The translations under genes and the position numbers were made by a program. A stretch of 64,000 nt of DNA from Sphingobacterium sp. ML3W. Lineage in GTDB: Bacteria; Bacteroidota; Bacteroidia; Sphingobacteriales; Sphingobacteriaceae. The stretch covers positions 248,001 through 312,000 of the forward strand of contig NZ_CP009278.1 in assembly GCF_000747525.1 (NCBI RefSeq). The letters run 5' to 3'. Shown piece after piece: positions 1 to 8,784 of the stretch (position 1 is the stretch's first letter; the number at the start of each line of letters is the position of its first letter). The notes under the pieces are model-generated. The model was not told the DNA's origin. It did not search any database and was given only the letters and a program-made list of their open reading frames with translations.

Positions 1-394
1 AGGTTTCGATACCAAAAGATTAAGTATGCTACTTGCAGTACTGGAGAAACGATTTGGTTTTCGTCTGAGTGCACAGGATGTTTTCCTAAATATTGCAGGA
101 GGATTGCGCGTTGAAGATCCAGCAATAGATTTGGCTGTCATTGTTGCTATCATATCTTCACAACAAGATATTGCTGTGAAAACGAGTATGACTTTTGCTG
201 GTGAAGTAGGTTTATCTGGAGAGATTCGAGCAGTGAACCGGATAGAGCAACGTATTGCGGAAGCTGAAAAATTGGGTTTTGAGGGTATTTTTATTTCAAA
301 ATTTAATACAAAAGGCTTAGATGCTAAAAAATATAATATTGCAATCCGTCCTATTGCGACGCTTGAAGACGTATTTAGGGCTTTATTTGGATAA
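1..394 (+). CDS. radA: DNA repair protein RadA, C-terminal part (5' end outside window)
   Basis: The reading frame is open from base 2 and ends with a stop at 394, so only about the last 130 residues are present. They match the C-terminal Lon-protease-like domain of RadA/Sms, with the stretch VLEKRFGFRLSAQDVFLNIA followed by GGLRVEDPAIDLAV and, later, FAGEVGLSGEIRAVNRIEQR. In the family this domain lacks proteolytic activity and forms the hexameric platform behind the RecA-like ATPase, which remodels branched recombination intermediates. The ATPase and the N-terminal zinc finger are outside the window. A hairpin terminator follows at once and the next gene is convergent. The assignment is confident; the true start cannot be seen. 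Confidence 0.9.
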   Translation, partial: GFDTKRLSMLLAVLEKRFGFRLSAQDVFLNIAGGLRVEDPAIDLAVIVAIISSQQDIAVKTSMTFAGEVGLSGEIRAVNRIEQRIAEAEKLGFEGIFISKFNTKGLDAKKYNIAIRPIATLEDVFRALFG

Positions 395-415
395 AAATAG
401 ATGCATATAGTTCAT

Positions 416-447
416 AAAAAAGGAGCCTATCATTGCTCCTTTTTTAT
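416..447. terminator. Bidirectional hairpin terminator
   Basis: GGAGC and GCTCC pair around an 8-base loop and are flanked by A-run and T-run on the two sides. It lies between the end of radA and the end of the convergent thioredoxin gene, so it can stop both transcripts. Confidence 0.8.
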
Positions 448-459
448 TGTTCCTACATA

Positions 460-1140
460 TTACTTAAGTACTTCTTTCAATTTATTATTTAAATCTTCCC
501 CATGTAGATTTCGAGCAATGATTTTACCTGTCGGGTCAATCAGTATATTCTGAGGGATAGATTTTACACCGTATAAAGTCCCTACATCATTCTGCCAGCG
601 TTTTAAATCCGAAATATGTCGCCAGTGAAGTTTATCCATATGAATGGCATTAATCCATGATTTACGGTCTTTGTCGAAAGAGATTCCTAAAATCTCGAAG
701 TTCTTATCTTTAAAAAGAGCGTAGGTTTTAACAAGGTTCGGACTTTCTACACGACAATCTGGGCACCATGAAGCCCAAAAATCAAGTAAGAGATATTTTC
801 CTTTAAAATCTGAAAGGTTCACCAGATTACCTGAAGTATCCGGTTGTGAAAATAGAGGAGCTTGTTTTCCAATTGTGACAGCAGATAATGCTTCAAGGTA
901 GGTTTCAAATTCCTTTCCTTCTTCAGAATTTTTCACCTTTTTTCCTAAAGTCTGATATAAACGATGTAATTCAGCATATTCTGGTGTATAACCACCTACT
1001 CTCCTCAAGTCGATCAAGGAAGAAATGGAATCGGGATTAGCTTTGACACGAGCTATATAGTCTTCTTTTGTCAAGCTTTTGGTTTGAGCAATAGCGAGTA
1101 AAGGGAGACATAAAATAAGGTATACAATTATCTTTTTCAT
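460..1140 (-). CDS. TlpA/ResA-like secreted thioredoxin-family protein
   Basis: A 226-residue protein with a signal peptide (about residues 1-18, MKKIIVYLILCLPLLAIAQ). A helical N-terminal region of unknown role covers roughly residues 20-88. An AhpC/TSA-Redoxin-type thioredoxin fold follows, with the redox motif FWASWCPDCR (Cys126 and Cys129) and a cis-proline region SIPQNILIDPTGKI near residue 195. Proteins of this kind act outside the inner membrane as thiol-disulfide reductases or in oxidative folding; the partner is not evident from the neighbours. It is monocistronic by position, reads toward radA and shares the terminator between them. The family call is firm, the substrate unknown. 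Confidence 0.85.
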   Translation of the reverse strand: MKKIIVYLILCLPLLAIAQTKSLTKEDYIARVKANPDSISSLIDLRRVGGYTPEYAELHRLYQTLGKKVKNSEEGKEFETYLEALSAVTIGKQAPLFSQPDTSGNLVNLSDFKGKYLLLDFWASWCPDCRVESPNLVKTYALFKDKNFEILGISFDKDRKSWINAIHMDKLHWRHISDLKRWQNDVGTLYGVKSIPQNILIDPTGKIIARNLHGEDLNNKLKEVLK

Positions 1141-1574
1141 TCTTTAGTGTATGTTTTAACAAAACTATTTAAAATCTACCGAATTAGTCGAGTACTATTG
1201 TGTTTTTTTTATTTTTTTACATTTCTTTAAGATAAAAGCGCTGGAATATAGGATTATCCTATATGGTTGAGCGGGAGTTCTTGACCTGTACGACGTATCC
1301 TTTTATTTAGCTATAACGTGGCACTAATTTTATCCCAAAAGAAGAAGAAAAAAGAATGATTTTTTCATGCATACAGCTATAAAGTAAAGTTGGAATCCAA
1401 TCACAAGAAGTTGATTTCCTTAATAATATGCTGCATTTTTTTTCAACAAATGATATAACAAACGTGTGCATTGGTATATTTGTTATAAAACATTTAAAAA
1501 CTTGCAATAAATGGTGGATAAGCTACAATATTTTATAAATTTGTAGTTCACCCTATCAATATTATACTCTAATA
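1141..1574. other. 434-bp intergenic region upstream of nagB
   Basis: There is no convincing gene here. It contains the divergent promoters of the thioredoxin gene and nagB, a 19-bp palindrome (listed separately), and TAnnTTTG-like -7 elements at 1475-1482 (TATATTTG) and 1536-1543 (TAAATTTG). The second lies about 30 bases before the nagB start and is the better candidate. No TTG at the standard 19-base distance was found for either. Confidence 0.5.
1246..1264. promoter_or_regulatory. Perfect 9+1+9 palindrome, possible operator
   Basis: ATATAGGAT and ATCCTATAT are exact reverse complements around one T. It lies about 310 bases upstream of nagB and 105 bases upstream of the thioredoxin gene. 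The size and symmetry fit a dimeric regulator site, but no regulator is assigned. Confidence 0.35.
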
Positions 1575-3494
1575 ATGGCTAGATTAAATTTATTGGAAGA
1601 AACACGCTTTGAAAAAGTTCCTGTAAGTGTGTATCCTGACCCAAGCACAGCTTCCAAAGTTGTAGCGGATCGTATTGCGAATATTATTCGTGCAAAGCAA
1701 GAAAACGGCGAAAAAGCAGTTTTAGGACTTGCTACTGGTGCGACACCTATTAAAGTTTACGCTGAATTGATTCGTTTACATAAAGAAGAAGGCTTAAGTT
1801 TTAAAAATGTCGTTACATTTAACTTGGATGAATATTATCCAATGCAACCAGACGCTGCACAAAGTTATGTGACTTTCATGAATAAAAATTTGTTTGATCA
1901 TGTTGATATTGAAAGAACAAATGTTAATATTCCTGATGGCACATTGGCGGTAGACATGATCAATGCAGCATGTGAAGCATATGAGCAAAAGATAACTGAT
2001 TTAGGTGGTTTAGATATTCAGCTCTTAGGAATTGGTCGTACAGGTCATATTGGTTTTAATGAGCCCGGTTCAGCACCTAACTCGGGAACACGTATCGTGA
2101 CGTTGGATGATTTAACTCGTCGTGATGCATCTCGTGATTTTGGTGGTAAAGAAAATGTACCTCGCAAAGCAATCACAATGGGTGTAGGTACAATCTTCAA
2201 AGCTAAAGATATTATTTTGATGGCTTGGAGTAGTAATAAGGCCGAAATCATAAAGAAAGCTGTTGAAGGAGAGATCTCATCAGAGATTCCTGCAACTTAT
2301 TTGCAGTTATCTGATCATGTTGAGTTTATATTGGATACAGAGTCTGCATCATTATTGACAAGATTTGATTTACCATGGTTAGCTGAGGATGTTGACTGGA
2401 CGCCACTTTTGATTAAAAAAGCGGTTGTATGGTTGTCTTTAGAGGTTAAAAAACCGATTCTTAAATTAACAGAAGAAGATTATAATAGTCATGGTATGGC
2501 AAAGTTGGTGACTCAAAGTGGTCCCGCTTATAATATCAATATTCGGATTTTCAATGAACTGCAACATACTATTACGGGTTGGCCAGGAGGTAAACCTAAT
2601 GTTGACGATTCACAAAGACCTGAACGCGCTAACCCAGCAAAGAAAACATCGATTGTTTTCTCTCCACATCCAGATGATGATGTTATCTCTATGGGGGGTA
2701 CTTTTATTCGTCTAGCGGATCAAGGGCATGATGTTCACGTTGCTTATCAAACTTGTGGTAACACAGCAGTTTGGGATGACGATGTGGTTCGTTATTTGGA
2801 ATTTGCAGAAGATTTTGCCAAAGAAATGGGTATTGATTCTTCAAAAATTTCAACATTATATCAAGAAAGCCGTGAAATTTTCGATTCTAAAAAGCCAAAT
2901 CAAATCGATACGGATATCGTGCGTAAGATTAAAGCTTTGATTCGTAAGGGAGAAGCTATTGCTGGAGCTCGTTTCGTAGGATTGCCAGATACTAACATCC
3001 ATTTCCAAGATTTGCCTTTCTATGATAGACAAAAATTTGCAAAGGATGTTTCTTTTGAAGATGATATTCAACAAACGATGGAGTTATTACGTCAGGTAAA
3101 ACCACATCAAGTGTTTGCTGCAGGTGATTTTGCAGATCCACACGGTACGCATAAAGTATGTTTTAATATTCTATTCGAAGCATTGAAACGTTTAAAAGCA
3201 ACTGATGAGTGGACAAAAGATTGTTGGTTATGGTTATACCGTGGTGCTTGGCATGAATACCCTATTCACGAAATTGAAATGGCAGTTCCATTGTCTCCAC
3301 AAGAAGTCTACCGTAAACGTCTTGCGATCTTCAAACATCAGTCACAAAAAGATCTTCCTGTTTTCCCTGGAGATGATCCACGTGAATTCTGGGTACGTGC
3401 TGAAGACCGTACAAGTGAAACAGCAGAATTGTACGATCAGTTGGGATTAGCAAATTACGAAGCGATAGAAGCATTCGTAAGATGGGAATTCTAA
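1575..3494 (+). CDS. nagB: Glucosamine-6-phosphate deaminase fused to an LmbE/PIG-L-like domain
   Basis: A 639-residue two-domain protein. Residues about 1-270 are NagB: LATGATP near 52, NLDEYYP (catalytic-base Asp85) and GIGRTGHIGFNEPGS (154-166, with His158). The enzyme converts glucosamine-6-phosphate to fructose-6-phosphate and ammonia in the cytoplasm. Residues from about 360 carry SPHPDDDVISMGGTF, the metal-binding start of the PIG-L/LmbE de-N-acetylase fold, and a later HGTHK. E. coli NagB is about 266 residues, so the second half is a real fusion, a form found widely in Bacteroidota. The fused domain could de-N-acetylate an amino-sugar feeding the first reaction, which is an inference. 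The gene stands alone and ends at a strong terminator. Confidence 0.92.
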   Translation: MARLNLLEETRFEKVPVSVYPDPSTASKVVADRIANIIRAKQENGEKAVLGLATGATPIKVYAELIRLHKEEGLSFKNVVTFNLDEYYPMQPDAAQSYVTFMNKNLFDHVDIERTNVNIPDGTLAVDMINAACEAYEQKITDLGGLDIQLLGIGRTGHIGFNEPGSAPNSGTRIVTLDDLTRRDASRDFGGKENVPRKAITMGVGTIFKAKDIILMAWSSNKAEIIKKAVEGEISSEIPATYLQLSDHVEFILDTESASLLTRFDLPWLAEDVDWTPLLIKKAVVWLSLEVKKPILKLTEEDYNSHGMAKLVTQSGPAYNINIRIFNELQHTITGWPGGKPNVDDSQRPERANPAKKTSIVFSPHPDDDVISMGGTFIRLADQGHDVHVAYQTCGNTAVWDDDVVRYLEFAEDFAKEMGIDSSKISTLYQESREIFDSKKPNQIDTDIVRKIKALIRKGEAIAGARFVGLPDTNIHFQDLPFYDRQKFAKDVSFEDDIQQTMELLRQVKPHQVFAAGDFADPHGTHKVCFNILFEALKRLKATDEWTKDCWLWLYRGAWHEYPIHEIEMAVPLSPQEVYRKRLAIFKHQSQKDLPVFPGDDPREFWVRAEDRTSETAELYDQLGLANYEAIEAFVRWEF

Positions 3495-3518
3495 ATATGA
3501 TGAAATAACTAAAGAATA

Positions 3519-3546
3519 GGCTCTCCATTTAGGAGGGCCTTTTTTA
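3519..3546 (+). terminator. Terminator of nagB
   Basis: GGCTCTCC pairs with GGAGGGCC around a short AT loop (one wobble pair), followed by a T-run. Confidence 0.75.
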
Positions 3547-3792
3547 TACCCTCTTAAGACGATATTTTCACCCGAACTTAAGTCGATTGGTGGTGATTTG
3601 TCTAGACTTCAGATAAGGCTAAGTACGATTGGCGTCCATATACTTACGAATGCTAGCCAGTACTAAAAGGTGATCTTATCGTGGAATCATCCAGCTTAAA
3701 TGGCGCATCGCTTACGTATTGTTGCTCACTTGTATCTAAGCGACCTTATAGATTAGCCAATAAGTAAGAGTCGATGACTGGTCCATGATACC

Positions 3793-4731
3793 TTAAATGA
3801 TACAAAGAAATTCTAAATAATAGGGAGATAAGTAGGCTATCCAATTGAATCGCATAGAATTAGGTAGAAATCCGAAATACTTCTTAAAAGCAGTCGTAAA
3901 ATGAGTCGCATGTTTGTAGCCTATTTTATTCGCAATTGCAGCAATCTTAAGCTCACTTGTGATTAACAACTCTTTGGCGTGCTGCATCTTGTTTTTCAAA
4001 ATATAATTATGGATTGTAGTTCCATAGAGTTGTTTGAAGTGCTTTTTTAGATATTGCTCATTGGTGCCAATAATTCTTGCCAATTCTGGAATCGTATATG
4101 AATTGGAGACATCACTATCTATCAATTGTCTGGCATCTTCAGCCTTCTTCATTTCTACCTTTTTCAGGTTGAAAATATTTTCTGCTTGATGAGTAGAAAT
4201 ATGGGTAAGTTGCTTGAAAAATATTTCTAGGACTTTAGATTTTTGTTGAATATTTCTTAGATAATCAGGCATACTATTATGCAATAGCTCCAATGTTAAT
4301 GGATAAATTGAGTCGTCTTGTATGGAATGGCGCTTATAGGCTTCAATTAGTTTTAGGAACTTTCGATCTTCAATACACAATCTATCGATAAAGCTACTGC
4401 TGTATATAATAACGATGCATCTGCTATCAATCTGTGGAGAATGAACAATTAGACTACGGTCTTTCGAAACGTGAATCACTATACTTTCCCGTTCTTGAAT
4501 TGCAAGTGCATTGGAGTTTGATGTCGAATATAGGCATGTTTGCCGAACAGCTATAAGGCTAACATATACTTCTTCATTAAATTTCTTTTCAAATCCAGAA
4601 AAGGCATTCAATTCTCCAAACTGTATATGGTCTGATATTTTAATTAGCTTGTAATTATGGTCTAATGCTAAATTAATCATCTCGATTAAAGTGTCTATTG
4701 ATTTTTCGGATGGCGTTATTAGATTTTCCAA
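3793..4731 (-). CDS. AraC-family transcriptional regulator (PchR/FoxR type)
   Basis: A 312-residue protein with an unassigned N-terminal sensing region and a C-terminal AraC/XylS DNA-binding domain of two helix-turn-helices. The first is around YTIPELARIIGTNEQYLKKH and the second ends in IANKIGYKHATHFTTAFKKY with the typical FGFLPNSMR tail. It is transcribed divergently from the TonB receptor at 4833, with about 100 bases between the two starts. Regulators of this group beside siderophore receptors usually activate the receptor when the ligand is present. Two dyads in the shared intergenic region are candidate sites for it or for Fur. The ligand is unknown. Confidence 0.85.
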   Translation of the reverse strand: MENLITPSEKSIDTLIEMINLALDHNYKLIKISDHIQFGELNAFSGFEKKFNEEVYVSLIAVRQTCLYSTSNSNALAIQERESIVIHVSKDRSLIVHSPQIDSRCIVIIYSSSFIDRLCIEDRKFLKLIEAYKRHSIQDDSIYPLTLELLHNSMPDYLRNIQQKSKVLEIFFKQLTHISTHQAENIFNLKKVEMKKAEDARQLIDSDVSNSYTIPELARIIGTNEQYLKKHFKQLYGTTIHNYILKNKMQHAKELLITSELKIAAIANKIGYKHATHFTTAFKKYFGFLPNSMRFNWIAYLSPYYLEFLCII

Positions 4732-4745
4732 TAACGTCTTTTTCG

Positions 4746-4800
4746 TATTTAGAAGAGTTCTATATTTGCGGCACAGTATTTATTTAGACTCGTTCTAAAC
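4746..4800. promoter_or_regulatory. Two dyad operators overlapping the divergent promoter region
   Basis: Two similar sites 35 bases apart: TATTTAGAAGAGTTCTATAT (core TAGAA-GAG-TTCTA, 4750-4762) and TATTTAGACTCGTTCTAAAC (core TTTAGA-5-TCTAAA, 4783-4799). The first overlaps a TATATTTG -7 element at 4761-4768, about 65 bases before the receptor start. The shape resembles an iron-box or an AraC-family repeat. Which protein binds is an inference. Confidence 0.55.
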
Positions 4801-4832
4801 GGATGCTCGAAGTTAAGAATTAATCTCAATTA

Positions 4833-7274
4833 ATGAAAAGATTTTACACAACCTTTGTATTTTTTATAATAGCGTGGTCTGCTTTTGCCCAAACGGGGAC
4901 TATTAAAGGAATTGTTCATTTGCTTGATGGAACACCTGTTTCACATGTAACACTAGTAATCGAAAACACCAATCTGGTTGGGATATCTTCTGACAAAGGA
5001 GCTTATGAATTAAAGAACGTGCCTTATGGACAGCAAACAATATTGGTTTCTTCTGTTGAGATTCAGAATAAGAAACTCAAAATTAATGTGAATAAAAAAG
5101 TACATGAATTACATATTCATATCGATACCAAAGGAGATATTTCTTTAGATGAGGTGCGTATAGAAAAAAAATCAGTAAAAAAAGAGATAGAGACGAGTGG
5201 ATTTGCAGTAGCTGTTATTGAGACAAAAGAAGCCTCTTTAAGAAATCTTACAACCAATGAGTTATTGGACAGAGCTGTCGGCGTGCGCGTTCGCCAAAAT
5301 GGAGGAGAAGGATCGCCGATTGAATATAACTTAAACGGTATGTCTGGTAGCACAATAGGATTGTTTTTGGATGGTATTGAGATATCTACTTATGGTTCTT
5401 CGTTTAACCTGAATAATATCCCACCTGCCATGATTGAACGAATTGAGGTCTATAAAGGTGTATTGCCAGCGCATTTGACAGGTAATTATATTGGCGGCGC
5501 TATCGATGTCATCATGAAGAAGGATGCTTCAGCCAATAATATCACTGCAGCGGTTTCTTATGGCTCATTTAACACCTATAGAGCAGATTTTGGAGGTTTA
5601 TATAGAAATCAGAAAAGCGGCTTTACAGCGAGATTGTCAGGTTTTTACACCCATTCAGATAATAATTATGAGATGTGGGGTAAGTTTTCCAAATACACTA
5701 AACCAGGAGGGCGCATAATTCGTAATTACCGAGTCGAGCGTGCTAATGATAAGTTTGAGTCATTAGGTGGCCGTTTTGAGTTTGGTTTTACAGATGTAAA
5801 ATGGGCAGATCAATTTTTTATAGGCTATAATGTATCCGATTCACACAAAGAAGTCCCGCACGGTATCACGATGACAAAGCCCTATTTTGGACGCTTTAAT
5901 GATTATCAAGCCCATGTATTTAGCTTGAACTACAACAAAAAGAATTTATTTATTGATGGACTTTCTCTTAACGTGAATGCCGTTCACAGTAAACGAAACA
6001 CGTATTTACAAGATACGGTAAGTTTAAAATATAACTGGGATGGTAGTTTGTTGGTGAAAAATTCGGAAGGCCCTCCAGAATATTACGGGTATGAACCTGG
6101 AAAGGGACAACAGGGCGATGCTGTTATTACAGATATCGATAGAACTATTTCTAATGTTCGGTCTAATTTAGCTTACACCGTTTTTTCAGGTCAACGAATT
6201 TCATTGAACCATAAGTTTGAAAAAACAGGAAGGGAAGATAAAGATTTGTTAAATCCAGCACGAAATCGTTGGATTACAAATAGCAATACAACCACCAATA
6301 TCTGGGGTTTGAATTATGAATCCGAGCTCTTAGATGGCAAATTAAAAACCAACCTGTTTGGTAAGTATGCATTTTATCAGACGGAACAACGTAAACCAAC
6401 AGCTGAGACTGATGGCGTGATGATTTATGAACAACAAAAAGTAAAAAGAAACAATAAGGGATTTGGTGCGACAGTATCGTATCAAGCTGTAGAAAAAGGA
6501 TTCCTTATTGTCTCGGCAGAGAAGTCTTTCATTATGCCCACAGATCGACATATGTATGGCGAACCGGAAAATAATTTGTTAGCCAACCCGGATATTTTAC
6601 CCGAACGTGCCATTAATTATAATCTAGGAGCTCGATATGGTGCAATGGAAATGGGTAAGCATAGACTTTCTTTGTATGGAAATATATTTTGGAGGAATGG
6701 ATACGATAAGATTATTCAGCAAACACGTATAGATGAGGTTATTGATGGAAGAGAAGAGCAAGTAGAAGATATACAGGTAACACAATTTGTTAATCTATCT
6801 AAAACGCAGTCTATCGGCTATGAAGCAGAGGTTAACTATGTGTTTGATGATAAGATCAATGCGATGGTGAATTTTTCAAAATTCAACTCCTTGTTTAAAG
6901 TGAAGTCCGATGAAATGGGAAATCCACATAGTCTTTATGACAAACAAATTCCCAATGAACCCTTTTTCACCGTAAATGGAAATGTGCAGTATCGCCTAAA
7001 TAATATCATCCAAAAAAAATCTGTTGTCAATTTATATTACAATGTCGGTTATGTAGCACCATTTAGTACCATTTGGATCGAATCGGAATGGTTTACTACA
7101 CCAACACAATTTGCACATGATCTAGGAACAAGTTATCGTTTTCCGAGCGGGAAATTGGTAGCTAGTTTAGATTGTAAGAATATTTTGAACGCTGAACTAT
7201 ACGATAATTTTGGTGTACAAAAACCAGGAAGAGCATTTTATATTAAATTAAACTATACGATTAATAAATTTTAA
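4833..7274 (+). CDS. TonB-dependent outer-membrane receptor, probable siderophore/iron uptake
   Basis: An 813-residue protein with a signal peptide (about 1-19, ending WSAFAQ). A carboxypeptidase-like regulatory beta-sandwich covers about 20-105, a plug domain starts near 110 (EIETSGFAVAVIETKEA, then LLDRAVGVRVRQNGGEGSP), and a 22-strand-type barrel runs to the C terminus (aromatic end AFYIKLNYTINKF). The receptor imports a ligand across the outer membrane using TonB energy. The neighbours (AraC regulator, DUF4374 lipoprotein, PepSY protein) form a set usually seen with ferric siderophore uptake in Bacteroidota, so iron is the likely cargo. Only 14 bases separate it from the next gene, which suggests one transcript. 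Confidence 0.88.
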   Translation: MKRFYTTFVFFIIAWSAFAQTGTIKGIVHLLDGTPVSHVTLVIENTNLVGISSDKGAYELKNVPYGQQTILVSSVEIQNKKLKINVNKKVHELHIHIDTKGDISLDEVRIEKKSVKKEIETSGFAVAVIETKEASLRNLTTNELLDRAVGVRVRQNGGEGSPIEYNLNGMSGSTIGLFLDGIEISTYGSSFNLNNIPPAMIERIEVYKGVLPAHLTGNYIGGAIDVIMKKDASANNITAAVSYGSFNTYRADFGGLYRNQKSGFTARLSGFYTHSDNNYEMWGKFSKYTKPGGRIIRNYRVERANDKFESLGGRFEFGFTDVKWADQFFIGYNVSDSHKEVPHGITMTKPYFGRFNDYQAHVFSLNYNKKNLFIDGLSLNVNAVHSKRNTYLQDTVSLKYNWDGSLLVKNSEGPPEYYGYEPGKGQQGDAVITDIDRTISNVRSNLAYTVFSGQRISLNHKFEKTGREDKDLLNPARNRWITNSNTTTNIWGLNYESELLDGKLKTNLFGKYAFYQTEQRKPTAETDGVMIYEQQKVKRNNKGFGATVSYQAVEKGFLIVSAEKSFIMPTDRHMYGEPENNLLANPDILPERAINYNLGARYGAMEMGKHRLSLYGNIFWRNGYDKIIQQTRIDEVIDGREEQVEDIQVTQFVNLSKTQSIGYEAEVNYVFDDKINAMVNFSKFNSLFKVKSDEMGNPHSLYDKQIPNEPFFTVNGNVQYRLNNIIQKKSVVNLYYNVGYVAPFSTIWIESEWFTTPTQFAHDLGTSYRFPSGKLVASLDCKNILNAELYDNFGVQKPGRAFYIKLNYTINKF

Positions 7275-7288
7275 ATACGATCATTCAC

Positions 7289-8698
7289 ATGAAAACGAAA
7301 TTCTTTAAGACAGCAGTGCTCGGTACTGCAATCGCTATTGGTGCATTGACTTCTTGTAAAAAAAGTGAAGGCGTTGATGCTGAACAGCAAGAGTCTGGTG
7401 CAGATTTAGGAGAGCGTAAATATATTACATTAACGGGTGCATTTCCTGATGCTGAAGGGACTGCGGGTAATGGCGGTACAATGGCTTTTGCAATCACACC
7501 AGAGCAAGCATTAGACGCTCAATTTGAAGTCAATGTATTTGCTCAAGGTTATGGATTAAGATCTCAGCGTACAGCACGTGTTCAAGGCTCTGTCAATGGG
7601 AATTACTTGTACAATATTCAGTACACGGGTAATGATGGCGGTATCTTTAATAAATATAAAGTAGAGGGTGGTAAAAGCTTTGTGGATACACGCGAAGAAG
7701 TCAACACTGAACCTATTTTAGGTACAGCACCGCGTTGGGTTGTTGCGGCAGAAGGTATTGGTGTCGGTGTCTATGCATCAGCTAAGGTTTCGGGCACAGA
7801 TGAAGGAGCAGGGGCAGACTTTGTAAATGTAAGCAGTACCGCGAAAATAGCCGTATTGAATTTAAATGATCCTCAAATTACGCGTCAAACAGAATTTGTG
7901 ATCCCATTTAGTGCAGAACAAACGAAAGCTGGTTATCAAATTGGACGTATCGATGTGCCCATTTTGAATGCTGCAAAAACGAAGTTGTTTATTGGTTGTA
8001 ATTTAACCAGAACAGATGTAACAAAAAAATCTACTGTAAATAACGATGGAAATCAAGTTTGGAGCTCTACAAAAAGTGAATTAGGAACAGCAACTTTAGT
8101 CGTAGATTATCCTTCCTTAAACAATCCGAAGTTAATCTATTCTGCAAACAGTAATGCGAATAATCATTCGTACCGTACAATGACTCAATATTTAGGGTCC
8201 GATGGCAATATTTATCAAGCAACAGCCACTTCAGGTTCTCAAATTTTAAGAATCAACGGTTCAACAGGAGCATATGATCAAGCTTATAACTTTGATTTAA
8301 AAGCGGCTTTAGGAACAAGTAATAATGTTGCCATTCGCGCATGGAGATATGTGAAAGATAATCTCGGTTTAGTATTGTATACGGAGACAGGCGTAGATGG
8401 TGGTTATTTAGCCCTTGTTGATTTAACGGCTAATACAGCAGTAAAATTGGCGACTGAAAATCAATCTAATATAGGGTTTTCCGGTAGATCGGCAGATAAA
8501 GCTACAGGGGTTACGGCTATAACAGGTACTTTCGGTCAATTCCAAAATGTTGGTATTATTGGAGATCTTGCTTATGTCCCTTTGACGCCAAATGGTCTTG
8601 ATGGTAATTTATATGTGATTAATATAAAAACCAGACAGGTAACTAAAGGAGCTAAATTGAAAAACCAATCAGGTAGTTTCTATTTAGGAGCTTACTAA
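7289..8698 (+). CDS. DUF4374-type lipoprotein of a siderophore-uptake operon
   Basis: A 469-residue protein with a lipoprotein signal (MKTKFFKTAVLGTAIAIGALTSC; lipidated Cys about residue 23). The rest is beta-rich and resembles the DUF4374 family of seven-bladed-propeller-like Bacteroidota lipoproteins, for example FPDAEGTAGNGGTMAFAITP early on and YVPLTPNGLDGNLYVIN near the C terminus. Genes of this family sit between a TonB receptor and a PepSY protein, as here, and probably bind the siderophore or its metal at the cell surface. The exact role is not established. A hairpin terminator follows, so the next gene may be made at a lower level or from its own promoter. Confidence 0.8.
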   Translation: MKTKFFKTAVLGTAIAIGALTSCKKSEGVDAEQQESGADLGERKYITLTGAFPDAEGTAGNGGTMAFAITPEQALDAQFEVNVFAQGYGLRSQRTARVQGSVNGNYLYNIQYTGNDGGIFNKYKVEGGKSFVDTREEVNTEPILGTAPRWVVAAEGIGVGVYASAKVSGTDEGAGADFVNVSSTAKIAVLNLNDPQITRQTEFVIPFSAEQTKAGYQIGRIDVPILNAAKTKLFIGCNLTRTDVTKKSTVNNDGNQVWSSTKSELGTATLVVDYPSLNNPKLIYSANSNANNHSYRTMTQYLGSDGNIYQATATSGSQILRINGSTGAYDQAYNFDLKAALGTSNNVAIRAWRYVKDNLGLVLYTETGVDGGYLALVDLTANTAVKLATENQSNIGFSGRSADKATGVTAITGTFGQFQNVGIIGDLAYVPLTPNGLDGNLYVINIKTRQVTKGAKLKNQSGSFYLGAY

Positions 8699-8720
8699 GA
8701 TAAATTGTAATTTTGTTATG

Positions 8721-8756
8721 AATTAGGAAGGGTATTTTACCTTTCCTAATTTTTTA
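8721..8756 (+). terminator. Hairpin terminator between DUF4374 and PepSY genes
   Basis: AATTAGGAAGGGT pairs with ACCTTTCCTAATT (one G-T pair) and is followed by TTTTT. It probably attenuates read-through into the PepSY gene. Confidence 0.7.
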
Positions 8757-8784
8757 TTTTAACCCATAATCGAATCAGTGAGCT

